A stretch of DNA of 64,000 bases from positions 16,700 through 80,699 of the forward strand of contig JAGBQJ010000043.1 of the NCBI GenBank assembly GCA_017632935.1, given 5' to 3'. Source of the DNA: Bacteroidales bacterium (lineage in GTDB: Bacteria > Bacteroidota > Bacteroidia > Bacteroidales > F082). Of this stretch, positions 31,109-38,698 are shown one piece after another; the stretch's first letter is position 1, and each line of letters begins with the position of its first letter. A program made the translations under genes and the position numbers. The notes under the pieces were generated by a model. The model had not been told where the DNA came from, ran no database searches, and saw only the letters and a program-made list of their open reading frames with translations.

Positions 31109-34090
31109 TTACTGCACGACAAATTTGACGGTTTTTTCGCCAGCAAAGATAATAAAATACATTCCGTCAGGTAACGATTCGATGTTGATTTGTTGGGTTT
31201 TCGCGGTAATGTTTCCTTGCAGCAGGGTTTGTCCCGTTAGGTTGGTGATGCGGTATGCGGTTTGGTCTGGTAGAGACGTGCCATGGCGCGTCTCTACAAA
31301 CAGGACGCCGTTGGTAGGATTGGGATAAACCGTAAAGGTCCCTGAGCCTGTCGCAGGGCCATTTTCTCCTGGCTCGTCGATACCATGATGCAATTGCTCA
31401 TACACCTCATCGCAGTCTCGGTCGCCGAGTTTGAGCAAGAGGCCTCCGTCGAGCCAGTAGCAGCGCAGGCCATCCACCTGGTAGCCCTTGCCTCGGCTCA
31501 TCAGCTTTTCAGGGAAGAAGCTGATGAGATGGCCGATGGTGCTGATGAGTGTGCCGCTGAAGAGATTGTTGTCGTCACCAATGGTCATCTTCTTGTAGGG
31601 AATGCCGTCAATCATATAGTTCTCAACCTCATAGACTTTTGTGGTGATGCTTTCCGAACCCACTAGGATTTCCCATTCATCGCCTTCCTCAGCACTGAAG
31701 TCATACAGCATAGTGAAAGTTTGCAGTTCTTTGTTCCACCAGTAAACGACACCGTTTTCTTCATAAACATATTCGTTGGTCATTTCAGTGTTTTCGCCGC
31801 GATCGTAATGTGTGTTACTTCGAACTATGATTTTTGGACGTTTGTTGGCCATGATAGTGTCACCCGTGCATTGCAAATGTTGGTATGTGATACTGCCGTC
31901 GTCATTAAGGATTTCGTAATACCATTCAGCGCCTACAAAAATGAGTCCGTCGGTGCCAAAAACGGGGAAGCCATCGTTCACGTAAGGCTCGTGGTCCATC
32001 ATGAAGACCGTGCTTCCGTTGTTGAGTTGGTTGACGAAAGCCGCCGTTTTCATATAGTCGTTGTCCAAGGGAATCCCGAAGCCGTCGTCGGGGGCGACCG
32101 CTTGGTCGAAATAGCAGTTTCTGATAACGTTCATGTTGCCGATTTGTGCCAAAACTCCACCTCTATGGTATGCAATCATATCCCCGATATGGTAGCAATT
32201 CTTGACATAAATCGCAGAACCTGATGCCACGCTGCCTATGATACCCCCTGAATAATTGGAGGCGTTTGTCTCGTGAATGTCAATATCATGGTTGCCATAG
32301 CAATTCAGTATACTGAGCGTATCGGCAAAGCTGGCGCCTGCAACACCTCCGACAATTTGATTCCTGGGTGGGGTGACATGCCCTATGGCATCTGTAACTC
32401 CAAGACCTTTGATGAGAGCTTTGTTATAGCAATGTTCTATCTGGATCTTGCCATGTTTTCCATCGGCATTTCCGCATCTTCCAACAACACCCCCTGCATA
32501 AGCTTTCTCATAAGTATTAAATTGCCATAGTTTAATTGTTCCAGTGGTGCTGCAATCAAGGACATCTGTTGCTCCAATCGAATCATCGCATAGAAGAACG
32601 CCCACAATACCACCCAAGGTATTCTCGAATCCAAACAAATCAATGTCGCTTGTGCATTTTTCGATACGACAGGATTGTGCTTCTCCGACAATTCCACCAA
32701 ATGCCGCATATTCGCTTGTCCATAGTGGGCTGTTTTGGTCAGAAGTAATCGTGCCTGCGAAATGGCAATTGAAGAAAACAGAATGGACAGCTTTACCTGC
32801 TATACCTCCACAACGGTCTCCAAGACGGTTTGAATGAATTCTTGAGTTTGCGACATTGATATTGCTAATTACTGCATCTGAGACGGAAGCAAACAAGCCT
32901 ACGTCTATTCCCTCAGAATCTATTCCGTCAGGACCAACATTACTCGAATTGAGTAGGTTACTCAAATAATAACTTGAGATGGTATGGTCATTCCCGTCGA
33001 AAACTCCGGAGAAAAAAGTGCGACGATCACCTTCTTCTAATTCCAAGACACCTCCGATGGAGGTCCATGTCAAAGTATTTCGTTGCAGGTCAAGGTCAAT
33101 GACGAGTTTGAAACAAGTATCTTGGAAGACTTTCACGTCGTTGAGGGAATTAAACCTTTCATTGACTTTTGTTGCCAACCATGCCAGGTTTTCGGCAGAC
33201 TCGATAAGGTAAGGGTCATCTTCTGTACCACTACCTTCAGTCCACGGCATAGCAGAGCCGTTCCAAAGGGATTTCTCAACGATTCTTTCGCCAAAGCGTG
33301 ACCAACCAGAGGTGTTTTGGTAGGCTTCCTTGGCATTATAAGGTACATAGATGGGAATTTCTGTCGGGATGTCGTCAAAGGCATTGGCAGCGGTGACGGG
33401 TGGAGTCTGACATTTTACGCTGAAAAACAAGATATTGGCGTCGCCTTTAAAAGCTTGTTCTCCGATCAGTTCCAATGTTTTTGGAAGTATCACCATATCA
33501 TTGAATCCGGTGCATTGCTCGAAAGCATTGTCACCGATTTCCGACACTTCATTGGGAATGGAAAGCACTCCTGACAAGCCGGAACAACGATAGAAGGCCT
33601 TCGCCCCGATGAAAGTCAAGGAATCGCTTAGCGTAAGCGTTCCCGACAAGCCCGAGCAATCGCAAAACGCTTCGTTTTCGATGCGGTTTACGAGATTAGG
33701 AATGATCAAATCACCATTCAAGTAGACGCAGCCTTTGAAAGCCCCTTCGCCGATGGCGGTAATGGTTTGAGGCAAAGCGAGTGAGCCTCGCAAACCCGAA
33801 CAGCCACAAAAAGCATGGTCGCCGATGGCGACAAGGGTATAGTCAGTCCCTTGGTAGGTGATGGTGTCGGCAAGGATGAGCTTGCCTTCAGGCTTGTCGT
33901 ATCCCCACCAAAAGTTGTCGCCGTTTTGGCAAGGATAGGTGGCTTCGACTTGATGGTTTTCTTCGTCAACGATGCGGTAATAAATCGCATAACCCGTCGA
34001 ATTGATGACGGAAAAGTCGAAATGGACTTCCTGCGCGAAACCGCTCATGGCCAAAGCCATTAATACTGCAATTGTGAATAACTTTTTCAT
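31109..34090 (-). CDS. BspA-like LRR and GLUG-type surface protein with type IX sorting domain
   Basis: 993-residue secreted protein. After the signal peptide (GFAQ), leucine-rich repeats of the BspA/LRR_5 type run about 75-235 (YTLVAIGDHAFCGCSGLRGSL, TFIGAKAFYRCSGLSGVL). Then WNGSAMPWTEGSGTEDDPYLIESAENLAWLA opens a GLUG-type beta-helix region (about 270-660: RCGGIAGKAV, FGGIVGEAQSC, AGGVVGRCGN). A further beta domain and a T9SS sorting domain follow (FTVYPNPTNGVLFVE ... LPDGMYFIIFAGE). BspA-like LRR proteins are often adhesins. Two palindromic repeats are in frame near the C-terminus (31270-31297, 31337-31360). It starts 20 bases after the TPR regulator's stop. Confidence 0.87.
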   Translation of the reverse strand: MKKLFTIAVLMALAMSGFAQEVHFDFSVINSTGYAIYYRIVDEENHQVEATYPCQNGDNFWWGYDKPEGKLILADTITYQGTDYTLVAIGDHAFCGCSGLRGSLALPQTITAIGEGAFKGCVYLNGDLIIPNLVNRIENEAFCDCSGLSGTLTLSDSLTFIGAKAFYRCSGLSGVLSIPNEVSEIGDNAFEQCTGFNDMVILPKTLELIGEQAFKGDANILFFSVKCQTPPVTAANAFDDIPTEIPIYVPYNAKEAYQNTSGWSRFGERIVEKSLWNGSAMPWTEGSGTEDDPYLIESAENLAWLATKVNERFNSLNDVKVFQDTCFKLVIDLDLQRNTLTWTSIGGVLELEEGDRRTFFSGVFDGNDHTISSYYLSNLLNSSNVGPDGIDSEGIDVGLFASVSDAVISNINVANSRIHSNRLGDRCGGIAGKAVHSVFFNCHFAGTITSDQNSPLWTSEYAAFGGIVGEAQSCRIEKCTSDIDLFGFENTLGGIVGVLLCDDSIGATDVLDCSTTGTIKLWQFNTYEKAYAGGVVGRCGNADGKHGKIQIEHCYNKALIKGLGVTDAIGHVTPPRNQIVGGVAGASFADTLSILNCYGNHDIDIHETNASNYSGGIIGSVASGSAIYVKNCYHIGDMIAYHRGGVLAQIGNMNVIRNCYFDQAVAPDDGFGIPLDNDYMKTAAFVNQLNNGSTVFMMDHEPYVNDGFPVFGTDGLIFVGAEWYYEILNDDGSITYQHLQCTGDTIMANKRPKIIVRSNTHYDRGENTEMTNEYVYEENGVVYWWNKELQTFTMLYDFSAEEGDEWEILVGSESITTKVYEVENYMIDGIPYKKMTIGDDNNLFSGTLISTIGHLISFFPEKLMSRGKGYQVDGLRCYWLDGGLLLKLGDRDCDEVYEQLHHGIDEPGENGPATGSGTFTVYPNPTNGVLFVETRHGTSLPDQTAYRITNLTGQTLLQGNITAKTQQINIESLPDGMYFIIFAGEKTVKFVVQ
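31270..31297. repeat. Palindromic repeat family A, in frame in a sorting domain (copy 2)
   Basis: 28-base near-perfect palindrome (GTAGAGACG...CGTCTCTAC around CCATGG). It codes VETRHGTSLP, at the same place as in the CotH gene. Confidence 0.88.
31337..31360. repeat. Palindromic repeat family B, in frame before sorting domain
   Basis: 24-base unit with core CTGCGACAGGCTCAG on the minus strand. It codes GPATGSGT directly before FTVYPNP, matching the position in the gene at 18135. Confidence 0.78.
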
Positions 34091-34110
34091 CGTTTTGTAT
34101 TTTTAATTGT

Positions 34111-35454
34111 TCATATCTCGTTAATAATTTCCTCAAAACTCCGTTCGTCTTCCAGTCCGTTCATCTTTTCTTGTTTGATGCGCGATTTGCGGCGGGCGTA
34201 GCTGTTGGTCTGCAGGTTCATCAAGATGGAGATGACTTGGTTGCTGAAGCCTTGCTTGGTGAGACAGCAGATTTGAAGGTCGCTCTTGGTGAGGGAGGGG
34301 TATTGTGTCGTGAGGCGTTGGGTGAAGTCGCCGTACACCCTGTCGATGAGCGTCACGAAGTCGTCCCACTCGCTGTCCTTGAGGTCGAAGTCGAGGGTTG
34401 AGGCGGTGATTTGCTCGGTGAGGGCCAAGGCGGTGACATACACCTTGTTTTTCTTCAGTTCCAGCTCCAATTGGTTTTTCATTTCCTCGGCTTTCACTTT
34501 AGCGCTCAAAGTCTTCTGTCGCAAGAGCAGCAACACGACGGCTAAAGCCACCACTAAGCCGCCGAGGACGAGGTAGAGATAGAGGCTTTTCAGTTTCTGC
34601 TCGGCCTTCAGGCTGCTTTTCTGTAGTTGGAGGTCGTATTCCGCCTTGATACGCTGCATCTGTTCGCTGCGGTGCGTGCTGTCGGCCTGCAACATGTTCT
34701 CGTTGAAGAGTTCGTGGCATTCCAAAGCCTTTTGGTAGTCGCCCTCAAACTGATGGAGGTAATAGAGGCTTTGGTAGGCCGACATGCGCACGCCGGCCAT
34801 CTTGTTTTGGGTGGCTTTGGTAAGGTGAATTATTGCGAGGCTGTCCTGCTCCAAATAATAATAGGCTAATCCCAAGGTCAATTGGCCGTCACCTTCGTGT
34901 CCATCGGCCAAGGCCTGGCTGACACGTTCGATGGCTTGCTCGTATTCTTCCTTCACCAGCAGCACGTCGCGGCTCGACTCCAACAGGACTTCGTCTTTCA
35001 TGGCTTTGTCATTCACGGCCTTGGCGATAGTGAGGGCTTCGTCGTAATGCCGTTCAGCCGCGTCGATGTCGCCCAACGAGGCCGCCGCGCGACCGCTGTT
35101 GCGCAGGGCGTTCATTAATAAGGTGGAGTCGTTGAGTTCGCGGGCCAGGGTGGCGGCGTTGGCATGCAGGGGCAGGGCTTCCGCAAACAGCTCGTGTTTC
35201 CAGTAGCAGAAGCCGAGGTTGTCCTCGATTTGGCCTTTCAGGCGCTGCACCTCGGGTTGTTCCGTGTCGCAGCGTTTGATAGCGAGCAAGGCTTGGCTGA
35301 AGCTCTCGGCAGCGGCCTCCGTATGTTTGTCGGCACGTTGCTCTACGCCCTGTTGAAAGAGCGTCTCGGCTTCTTTCAAATAGCGAGCCTTCTGTTGGCA
35401 GGCCGAAAGACCCGCCAACAAAAGGACAGTCATGATGATACATCGTGTTTTCAT
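34111..35454 (-). CDS. Membrane-anchored TPR protein with C-terminal helix-turn-helix
   Basis: 447 residues. A lipoprotein-like signal (LLAGLSACQQ) is followed by tetratricopeptide-type helices (about 25-280: AAESFSQALLAIKRC, GDIDAAERHYDEALTIA, EGDYQKALECHELFNE). Next is one membrane segment (SLYLYLVLGGLVVALAVVLLLL, about 290-312), a coiled coil, and a C-terminal LuxR-like HTH (YPSLTKSDLQICCLTKQGFSNQVISILM). This layout, a periplasmic sensor with a cytoplasmic DNA-binding end, is common in Bacteroidetes regulators. Its ATG overlaps the stop of the upstream sorting-domain protein (35451-35454). It may regulate the secreted proteins around it; that is inference. Confidence 0.82.
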   Translation of the reverse strand: MKTRCIIMTVLLLAGLSACQQKARYLKEAETLFQQGVEQRADKHTEAAAESFSQALLAIKRCDTEQPEVQRLKGQIEDNLGFCYWKHELFAEALPLHANAATLARELNDSTLLMNALRNSGRAAASLGDIDAAERHYDEALTIAKAVNDKAMKDEVLLESSRDVLLVKEEYEQAIERVSQALADGHEGDGQLTLGLAYYYLEQDSLAIIHLTKATQNKMAGVRMSAYQSLYYLHQFEGDYQKALECHELFNENMLQADSTHRSEQMQRIKAEYDLQLQKSSLKAEQKLKSLYLYLVLGGLVVALAVVLLLLRQKTLSAKVKAEEMKNQLELELKKNKVYVTALALTEQITASTLDFDLKDSEWDDFVTLIDRVYGDFTQRLTTQYPSLTKSDLQICCLTKQGFSNQVISILMNLQTNSYARRKSRIKQEKMNGLEDERSFEEIINEI

Positions 35455-36233
35455 TGTTTCACAAATTTTTGTGAGATGTTGCCCAGACTGATGAAATACA
35501 ATCCCGCAGGTAAGGATTCGATATTGATCTGTTGGGTTTCTTCAGTAATTGTGCCTTGCCGCAGGGTTTGTCCCATGATGTTGGTGATGCGGTAGGTTTG
35601 GTCTGGTAGAGACGGTGCATGCACTATCTCAACGAACAGGATGTCGTTGGCAGGGTTGGGATAGACCGAAAAACCGTTTTTAACGGTTTCATCAATGCCC
35701 ACCAGCTCGGTTTGGCCCCAAACCAAAGGATAATCTGGGGTGGTACAATAGGCCATCCTATCTAATGCAGCCCATGGATATAGACTTGGCGGACAACTAG
35801 TGATATATACCCTTAGCCACCCGTAATAATATGAGTTTCCTATCTTATGTCTTACAGCAAATCTATCACTCATGGTGTCTATATCATGATAGAAATATGG
35901 CAGCCAAAATATTGCCCCAGACCACCATACTTCCGGGTCGTTCATAGGCCCTAATGTATCGGCGACTTCGTACTCATGTAATTCCCACTCTGTGTCATAG
36001 CTTCTTATATTGAACCAACACCCTGTAGAGGTAGTATATTGGTAGATTTTAATATCAGGGATATTGTCAAAATCTAAATCTATGTTCATTTTGGAGTCTG
36101 GATAATGATCTATATCCTTAAGCTCAACTAGGGTGTCGGGTTCAAAATCAACATAGGTGATTTCGCCTTGCTGGGCTTTCATGGCGAAAGCGGACAACAA
36201 TAAAACGGCTAAAGAGATTAGTTTTGTTTTCAT
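35451..36233 (-). CDS. Secreted protein with type IX sorting domain
   Basis: 260 residues from the ATG at 36233: signal peptide ending MKAQ, then an all-beta region with INIDLDFDNIPDIKIYQYTT and FAVRHKIGNSYYYGWLRVYI. The latter resembles the lipoprotein at 30190. The C-terminus is a T9SS sorting domain (FSVYPNPANDILFVE ... LPAGLYFISLGN...KFVKQ). A family A palindrome, decayed on one side, codes VEIVHAPSLP within it. It is translationally coupled to the TPR/HTH gene downstream and is first in the leftward cluster. Function unknown. The open frame extends 144 bases further upstream but without a plausible signal. Confidence 0.82.
   Translation of the reverse strand: MKTKLISLAVLLLSAFAMKAQQGEITYVDFEPDTLVELKDIDHYPDSKMNIDLDFDNIPDIKIYQYTTSTGCWFNIRSYDTEWELHEYEVADTLGPMNDPEVWWSGAIFWLPYFYHDIDTMSDRFAVRHKIGNSYYYGWLRVYITSCPPSLYPWAALDRMAYCTTPDYPLVWGQTELVGIDETVKNGFSVYPNPANDILFVEIVHAPSLPDQTYRITNIMGQTLRQGTITEETQQINIESLPAGLYFISLGNISQKFVKQ
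35606..35633. repeat. Palindromic repeat family A, in frame in a sorting domain (copy 3, decayed)
   Basis: GTAGAGACGG TGCATGCA CTATCTCAAC. The left arm is intact and the right arm has changed. It codes the position equivalent to copies 1 and 2. Confidence 0.75.
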
Positions 36234-36282
36234 GGTATGATTGTTTTTTTTGTTATTGTTTCCATTTTTTATATCAGTGATG

Positions 36283-36290
36283 CAAAAGTA
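36283..36290 (-). promoter_or_regulatory. Promoter -7 box for the secreted-protein/TPR-regulator cluster
   Basis: The minus strand reads TACTTTTG, 50 bases before the ATG at 36233. Probably the main promoter of the leftward cluster. Confidence 0.55.
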
Positions 36291-36361
36291 GAACAACAAA
36301 AAGCGCTTGTCAAGTCCCTTGGAGGGCTTGTCTATCATCTCGCAAAGATAGTAAAAAAATA

Positions 36362-36405
36362 AAAGATTGGATTTCAATTTGTTAGAAAATCGAAATCCAA
36401 TCTTT
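36362..36405. repeat. Hairpin with exact 14-bp arms
   Basis: AAAGATTGGATTTC pairs exactly with GAAATCCAATCTTT across a 16-base loop. An A/T run lies on its left side. No gene ends here, so it is not an obvious terminator. Confidence 0.75.
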
Positions 36406-36423
36406 GTCTATAGGGTTGTCTAT

Positions 36424-36451
36424 GTAGAGACGGTGTGCACACCGTCGCTAC
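36424..36451. repeat. Palindromic repeat family A, intergenic copy
   Basis: GTAGAGACGGTGTGCACACCGTCGCTAC-type 28-base palindrome (written here in part: arms GTAGAGACGGTG / CACCGTCGCTAC). It shows that the family also exists outside coding regions. Confidence 0.85.
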
Positions 36452-36584
36452 CAAACCGTTTTTGGGTCACTGTTCCGAAAATACAGAACTAATCTGTCCA
36501 CGTATTGTACCCACAAACAAAATCAACGGGTCAAATTTGGCAAAAATCTATTCGTTTGTTGTTTTTTCATTTTTAAAATTTCAT

Positions 36585-36592
36585 TACTTTTG
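36585..36592 (+). promoter_or_regulatory. Promoter -7 box for the exported 214-aa protein
   Basis: TACTTTTG, 59 bases before the ATG at 36652. A TTG-type -33 candidate lies 23 bases upstream. Confidence 0.5.
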
Positions 36593-36651
36593 CAATGCAT
36601 ATTCAAACTGCAAAAAGAGGACAAATCATTAAACCTTTAAAAATCAATAAA

Positions 36652-37296
36652 ATGAAAAAACACGTTATCTTATTGGCCGCTGCAGCCTTCATGATGGTGG
36701 CTATTATTCCCAATGCCGCAAAGGCTCAAGACCCCTTCAAGAACCTGACGAAGGACGACGTCGTTTGCACTTTTAAAGTGCCTGACATTGTGGACTTTGT
36801 CACAACCTTCTTGAGCAACACGGAAGACGAACTGAACGGCGGCGTTGCCGCCGAATGGACGAAATACCTGAAAAACGAGAAACAAGGCAAAGGCGTCACC
36901 TTCACCGTCGACAAGAAAAATGGTTATGTGCGCTATGAAATGGACTATGATGTCGCCTATCCCGAAGACAAATCGGGCGATAAGACCTGCGTGGAGTATT
37001 GCTATTGGAACTGCGCCGACGGCCTCCACAAGCTCTTCGCCGAGAATGTCGTCATGACCCAAAAAGGCAAGCCCATTTTCACCGAGTTTTCAGGCATGTA
37101 CATCTATGTCTACGACAACGCCACCCAGAAGCTCTATTGGATTGATCAGAGTCTACTCGGATTGGGCGAGGAGACCCACGGCGAGATCACTTTCAGCCTG
37201 CCCCGCACGGGTAAGGACATCGAGATGATTATGGACGATGGCTCGAAGAAGACGCTGGCCTGGAACGGCAAGGGCTTCACACTGAAAGACAAATAA
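36652..37296 (+). CDS. Exported protein of unknown function
   Basis: 214 residues with a signal peptide cut after AKAQ (residue 26). The mature protein alternates charged and aromatic residues (CTFKVPDIVDFVTTFLSN, GYVRYEMDYDVAYPED, CVEYCYWNCADGLHKLFAEN, MYIYVYDNATQKLYWIDQS). It has three cysteines close together near 126-134, which could form a disulfide. No family is recognised. The ATG at 36652 is chosen because the frame upstream has no signal peptide. The next gene begins 32 bases downstream and also codes an exported protein. Confidence 0.7.
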   Translation: MKKHVILLAAAAFMMVAIIPNAAKAQDPFKNLTKDDVVCTFKVPDIVDFVTTFLSNTEDELNGGVAAEWTKYLKNEKQGKGVTFTVDKKNGYVRYEMDYDVAYPEDKSGDKTCVEYCYWNCADGLHKLFAENVVMTQKGKPIFTEFSGMYIYVYDNATQKLYWIDQSLLGLGEETHGEITFSLPRTGKDIEMIMDDGSKKTLAWNGKGFTLKDK

Positions 37297-37328
37297 ATTA
37301 TATCCACCTTATTTAAATGGAATATCCT

Positions 37329-37850
37329 ATGAAAAAGATTGTTAAAACATTGACCCTGTTGCTGTTCTTCGGGACAATGGCTCTCGCGCAGCAGGGATGT
37401 GGTTCTTCGTCCGATTCGTTCGGCAAAGATCATCCCATTCCAGAAGGAATGGCCTACGAGATTCCCCTGGCAGAAAACGCGCCGGCGCCTGCCGTCGACA
37501 GCCTGGCTACCGACAGCTATCTGCAACTCTGGAACGGTATCCAAGGCGGCATCTACCTGTATAGTTTTTCCTATCCCGCCCTGCCCGACGGTGAGGTATA
37601 TCTGCGCTGCTTTGAGGCCACAGAAAACATCGAGCTTTCGGCCTCGCGACTCAAAGGCGCTTCGACGGTGGAAGTCAAAGGCCACACGGGTTTCGGTCCG
37701 GTGGTTGAGAGACAGCAATTCTCCATCTACGAAGGCGATTGGGAAGACTACTATGCCGCCCGCGTCGAGGTGTGGCACCACGATGCCAGCACAGGAAAAG
37801 AGACCAAACTGCTCGAAAAGACCTACCGCGTGGAAGGTTGGATGAGGTAA
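37329..37850 (+). CDS. Exported protein of unknown function
   Basis: 173 residues from the ATG at 37329; another ATG at 37317 adds four residues. The signal region is MKKIVKTLTLLLFFGTMALAQ. A cysteine shortly after (QQGCGSS) could be a lipobox only if processing is atypical, so a type I signal is more likely. The mature part looks all-beta (GGIYLYSFSYPALPDGEVYLRCFEATENIELSASRL; ARVEVWHHDASTGKETKLLEKTYRVEGWMR). No family is recognised. It probably shares a transcript with the preceding exported protein and ends at a palindromic terminator. Confidence 0.68.
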   Translation: MKKIVKTLTLLLFFGTMALAQQGCGSSSDSFGKDHPIPEGMAYEIPLAENAPAPAVDSLATDSYLQLWNGIQGGIYLYSFSYPALPDGEVYLRCFEATENIELSASRLKGASTVEVKGHTGFGPVVERQQFSIYEGDWEDYYAARVEVWHHDASTGKETKLLEKTYRVEGWMR

Positions 37851-37857
37851 AAAAAAA

Positions 37858-37884
37858 GTAGAGATGGCGTGACACCGTCTCTAC
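37858..37884. terminator. Family A palindrome acting as terminator
   Basis: GTAGAGATGGCGTG / ACACCGTCTCTAC hairpin, with eight or more A on its left and T6 on its right. It lies between two convergent genes (stops at 37850 and 37898). It is both a copy of the repeat family and a plausible bidirectional terminator. Confidence 0.8.
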
Positions 37885-37897
37885 TTTTTTATGTTAC

Positions 37898-38686
37898 CTA
37901 CCAGTCGGAGTCCCAGTCCGTGTCTCCGCTGTCCCACGAGTCGCTACCGCTGTCCCAGTCGCTGTCGCTATCCCAGCCTGAGTCGTCGCTGTGGTAGCCG
38001 GAGCTGTACCATTCGCTGTCTTCAAAGTCCTTGCCGTAATGCTGGTCGGTCTGATATTCCTTGGCATTTTTGTCTGTGATGTCAAGTTCCTCGTCGGATT
38101 TGAACCAGTCGTCGGATTCTTGGTCGTAGTAATACCAAGATGAACCTTGGTAATAGTATTGCTTGCCCTGGTAGTTGTAGTAACCGTTAGGAGGCGTATC
38201 GTCGAAGATGGCCATTATGGCACCTAAGACGAAGAAGACGATAATGGCAATCAGGCAACCTTTTCCCTTTTTTTTCTTTTTGGTGTTGTTCACCAAGGGC
38301 TGTTGGCTGTTCTGACGGTTGCCTTTCTGATCGGCAATCTCTGCCTTCAGGCGTTGGTACAGCTCGTTGACGGCATACTGCTCATCGGCACCTTTGTAGC
38401 GAATGGCGCGCTCACCAGTCGACTTGTTCTTGTACACCACGAAATCGCCGTTACCGTCCCTATAAATACCAAAAGCCTTCGGCTCTGTGATGTTTTTTCC
38501 GATGAAGAATCGTGTAATTTCTTCGGGCGGCAGATGATGCGCCGTATACCACTCTTGTAGCTCCGCGATGGTCTTGGGCTGCTCTTTGGCTGTTCGGTGA
38601 GAACCAGAAAGCGGCGCGCCGCATTTCGGACAAGTCTCGCTCGTCTCGTCAATCAGCGCGCCGCAGTAGTTGCATTTAATTTGCAT
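37898..38686 (-). CDS. Zinc-ribbon membrane protein with acidic Asp/Ser/Trp tail
   Basis: 262 residues. The N-terminal zinc ribbon has CNYCGA and CPKCGA (residues 5-25). A GYF-like or hypothetical domain follows (ELQEWYTAHHLPPEEITRFF, then FGIYRDGNGDFVVYKNKSTGERAIRY). A lysine-rich patch precedes one membrane segment (GCLIAIIVFFVLGAIMAIF, about 143-161). Then come a Tyr-rich stretch (YYNYQGKQYYYQGSSWYYYD) and a low-complexity acidic tail ending in repeats of D, S, G and W. Similar ribbon-TM proteins are frequent in Firmicutes, so transfer is possible but not shown. Function unknown. Confidence 0.78.
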   Translation of the reverse strand: MQIKCNYCGALIDETSETCPKCGAPLSGSHRTAKEQPKTIAELQEWYTAHHLPPEEITRFFIGKNITEPKAFGIYRDGNGDFVVYKNKSTGERAIRYKGADEQYAVNELYQRLKAEIADQKGNRQNSQQPLVNNTKKKKKGKGCLIAIIVFFVLGAIMAIFDDTPPNGYYNYQGKQYYYQGSSWYYYDQESDDWFKSDEELDITDKNAKEYQTDQHYGKDFEDSEWYSSGYHSDDSGWDSDSDWDSGSDSWDSGDTDWDSDW

Positions 38687-38698
38687 TTACCTCTTTAA

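Larger units (their letters stand above)
36234..36651. other. 418-bp gap with promoters, a hairpin and a palindromic repeat
   Basis: No gene is seen. In order it holds the leftward promoter box (36283), a run of A/T, a 14-bp-arm hairpin (36362-36405), a family A palindrome (36424-36451), an unexplained stretch (about 36455-36580) and the rightward promoter box (36585). Confidence 0.7.
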
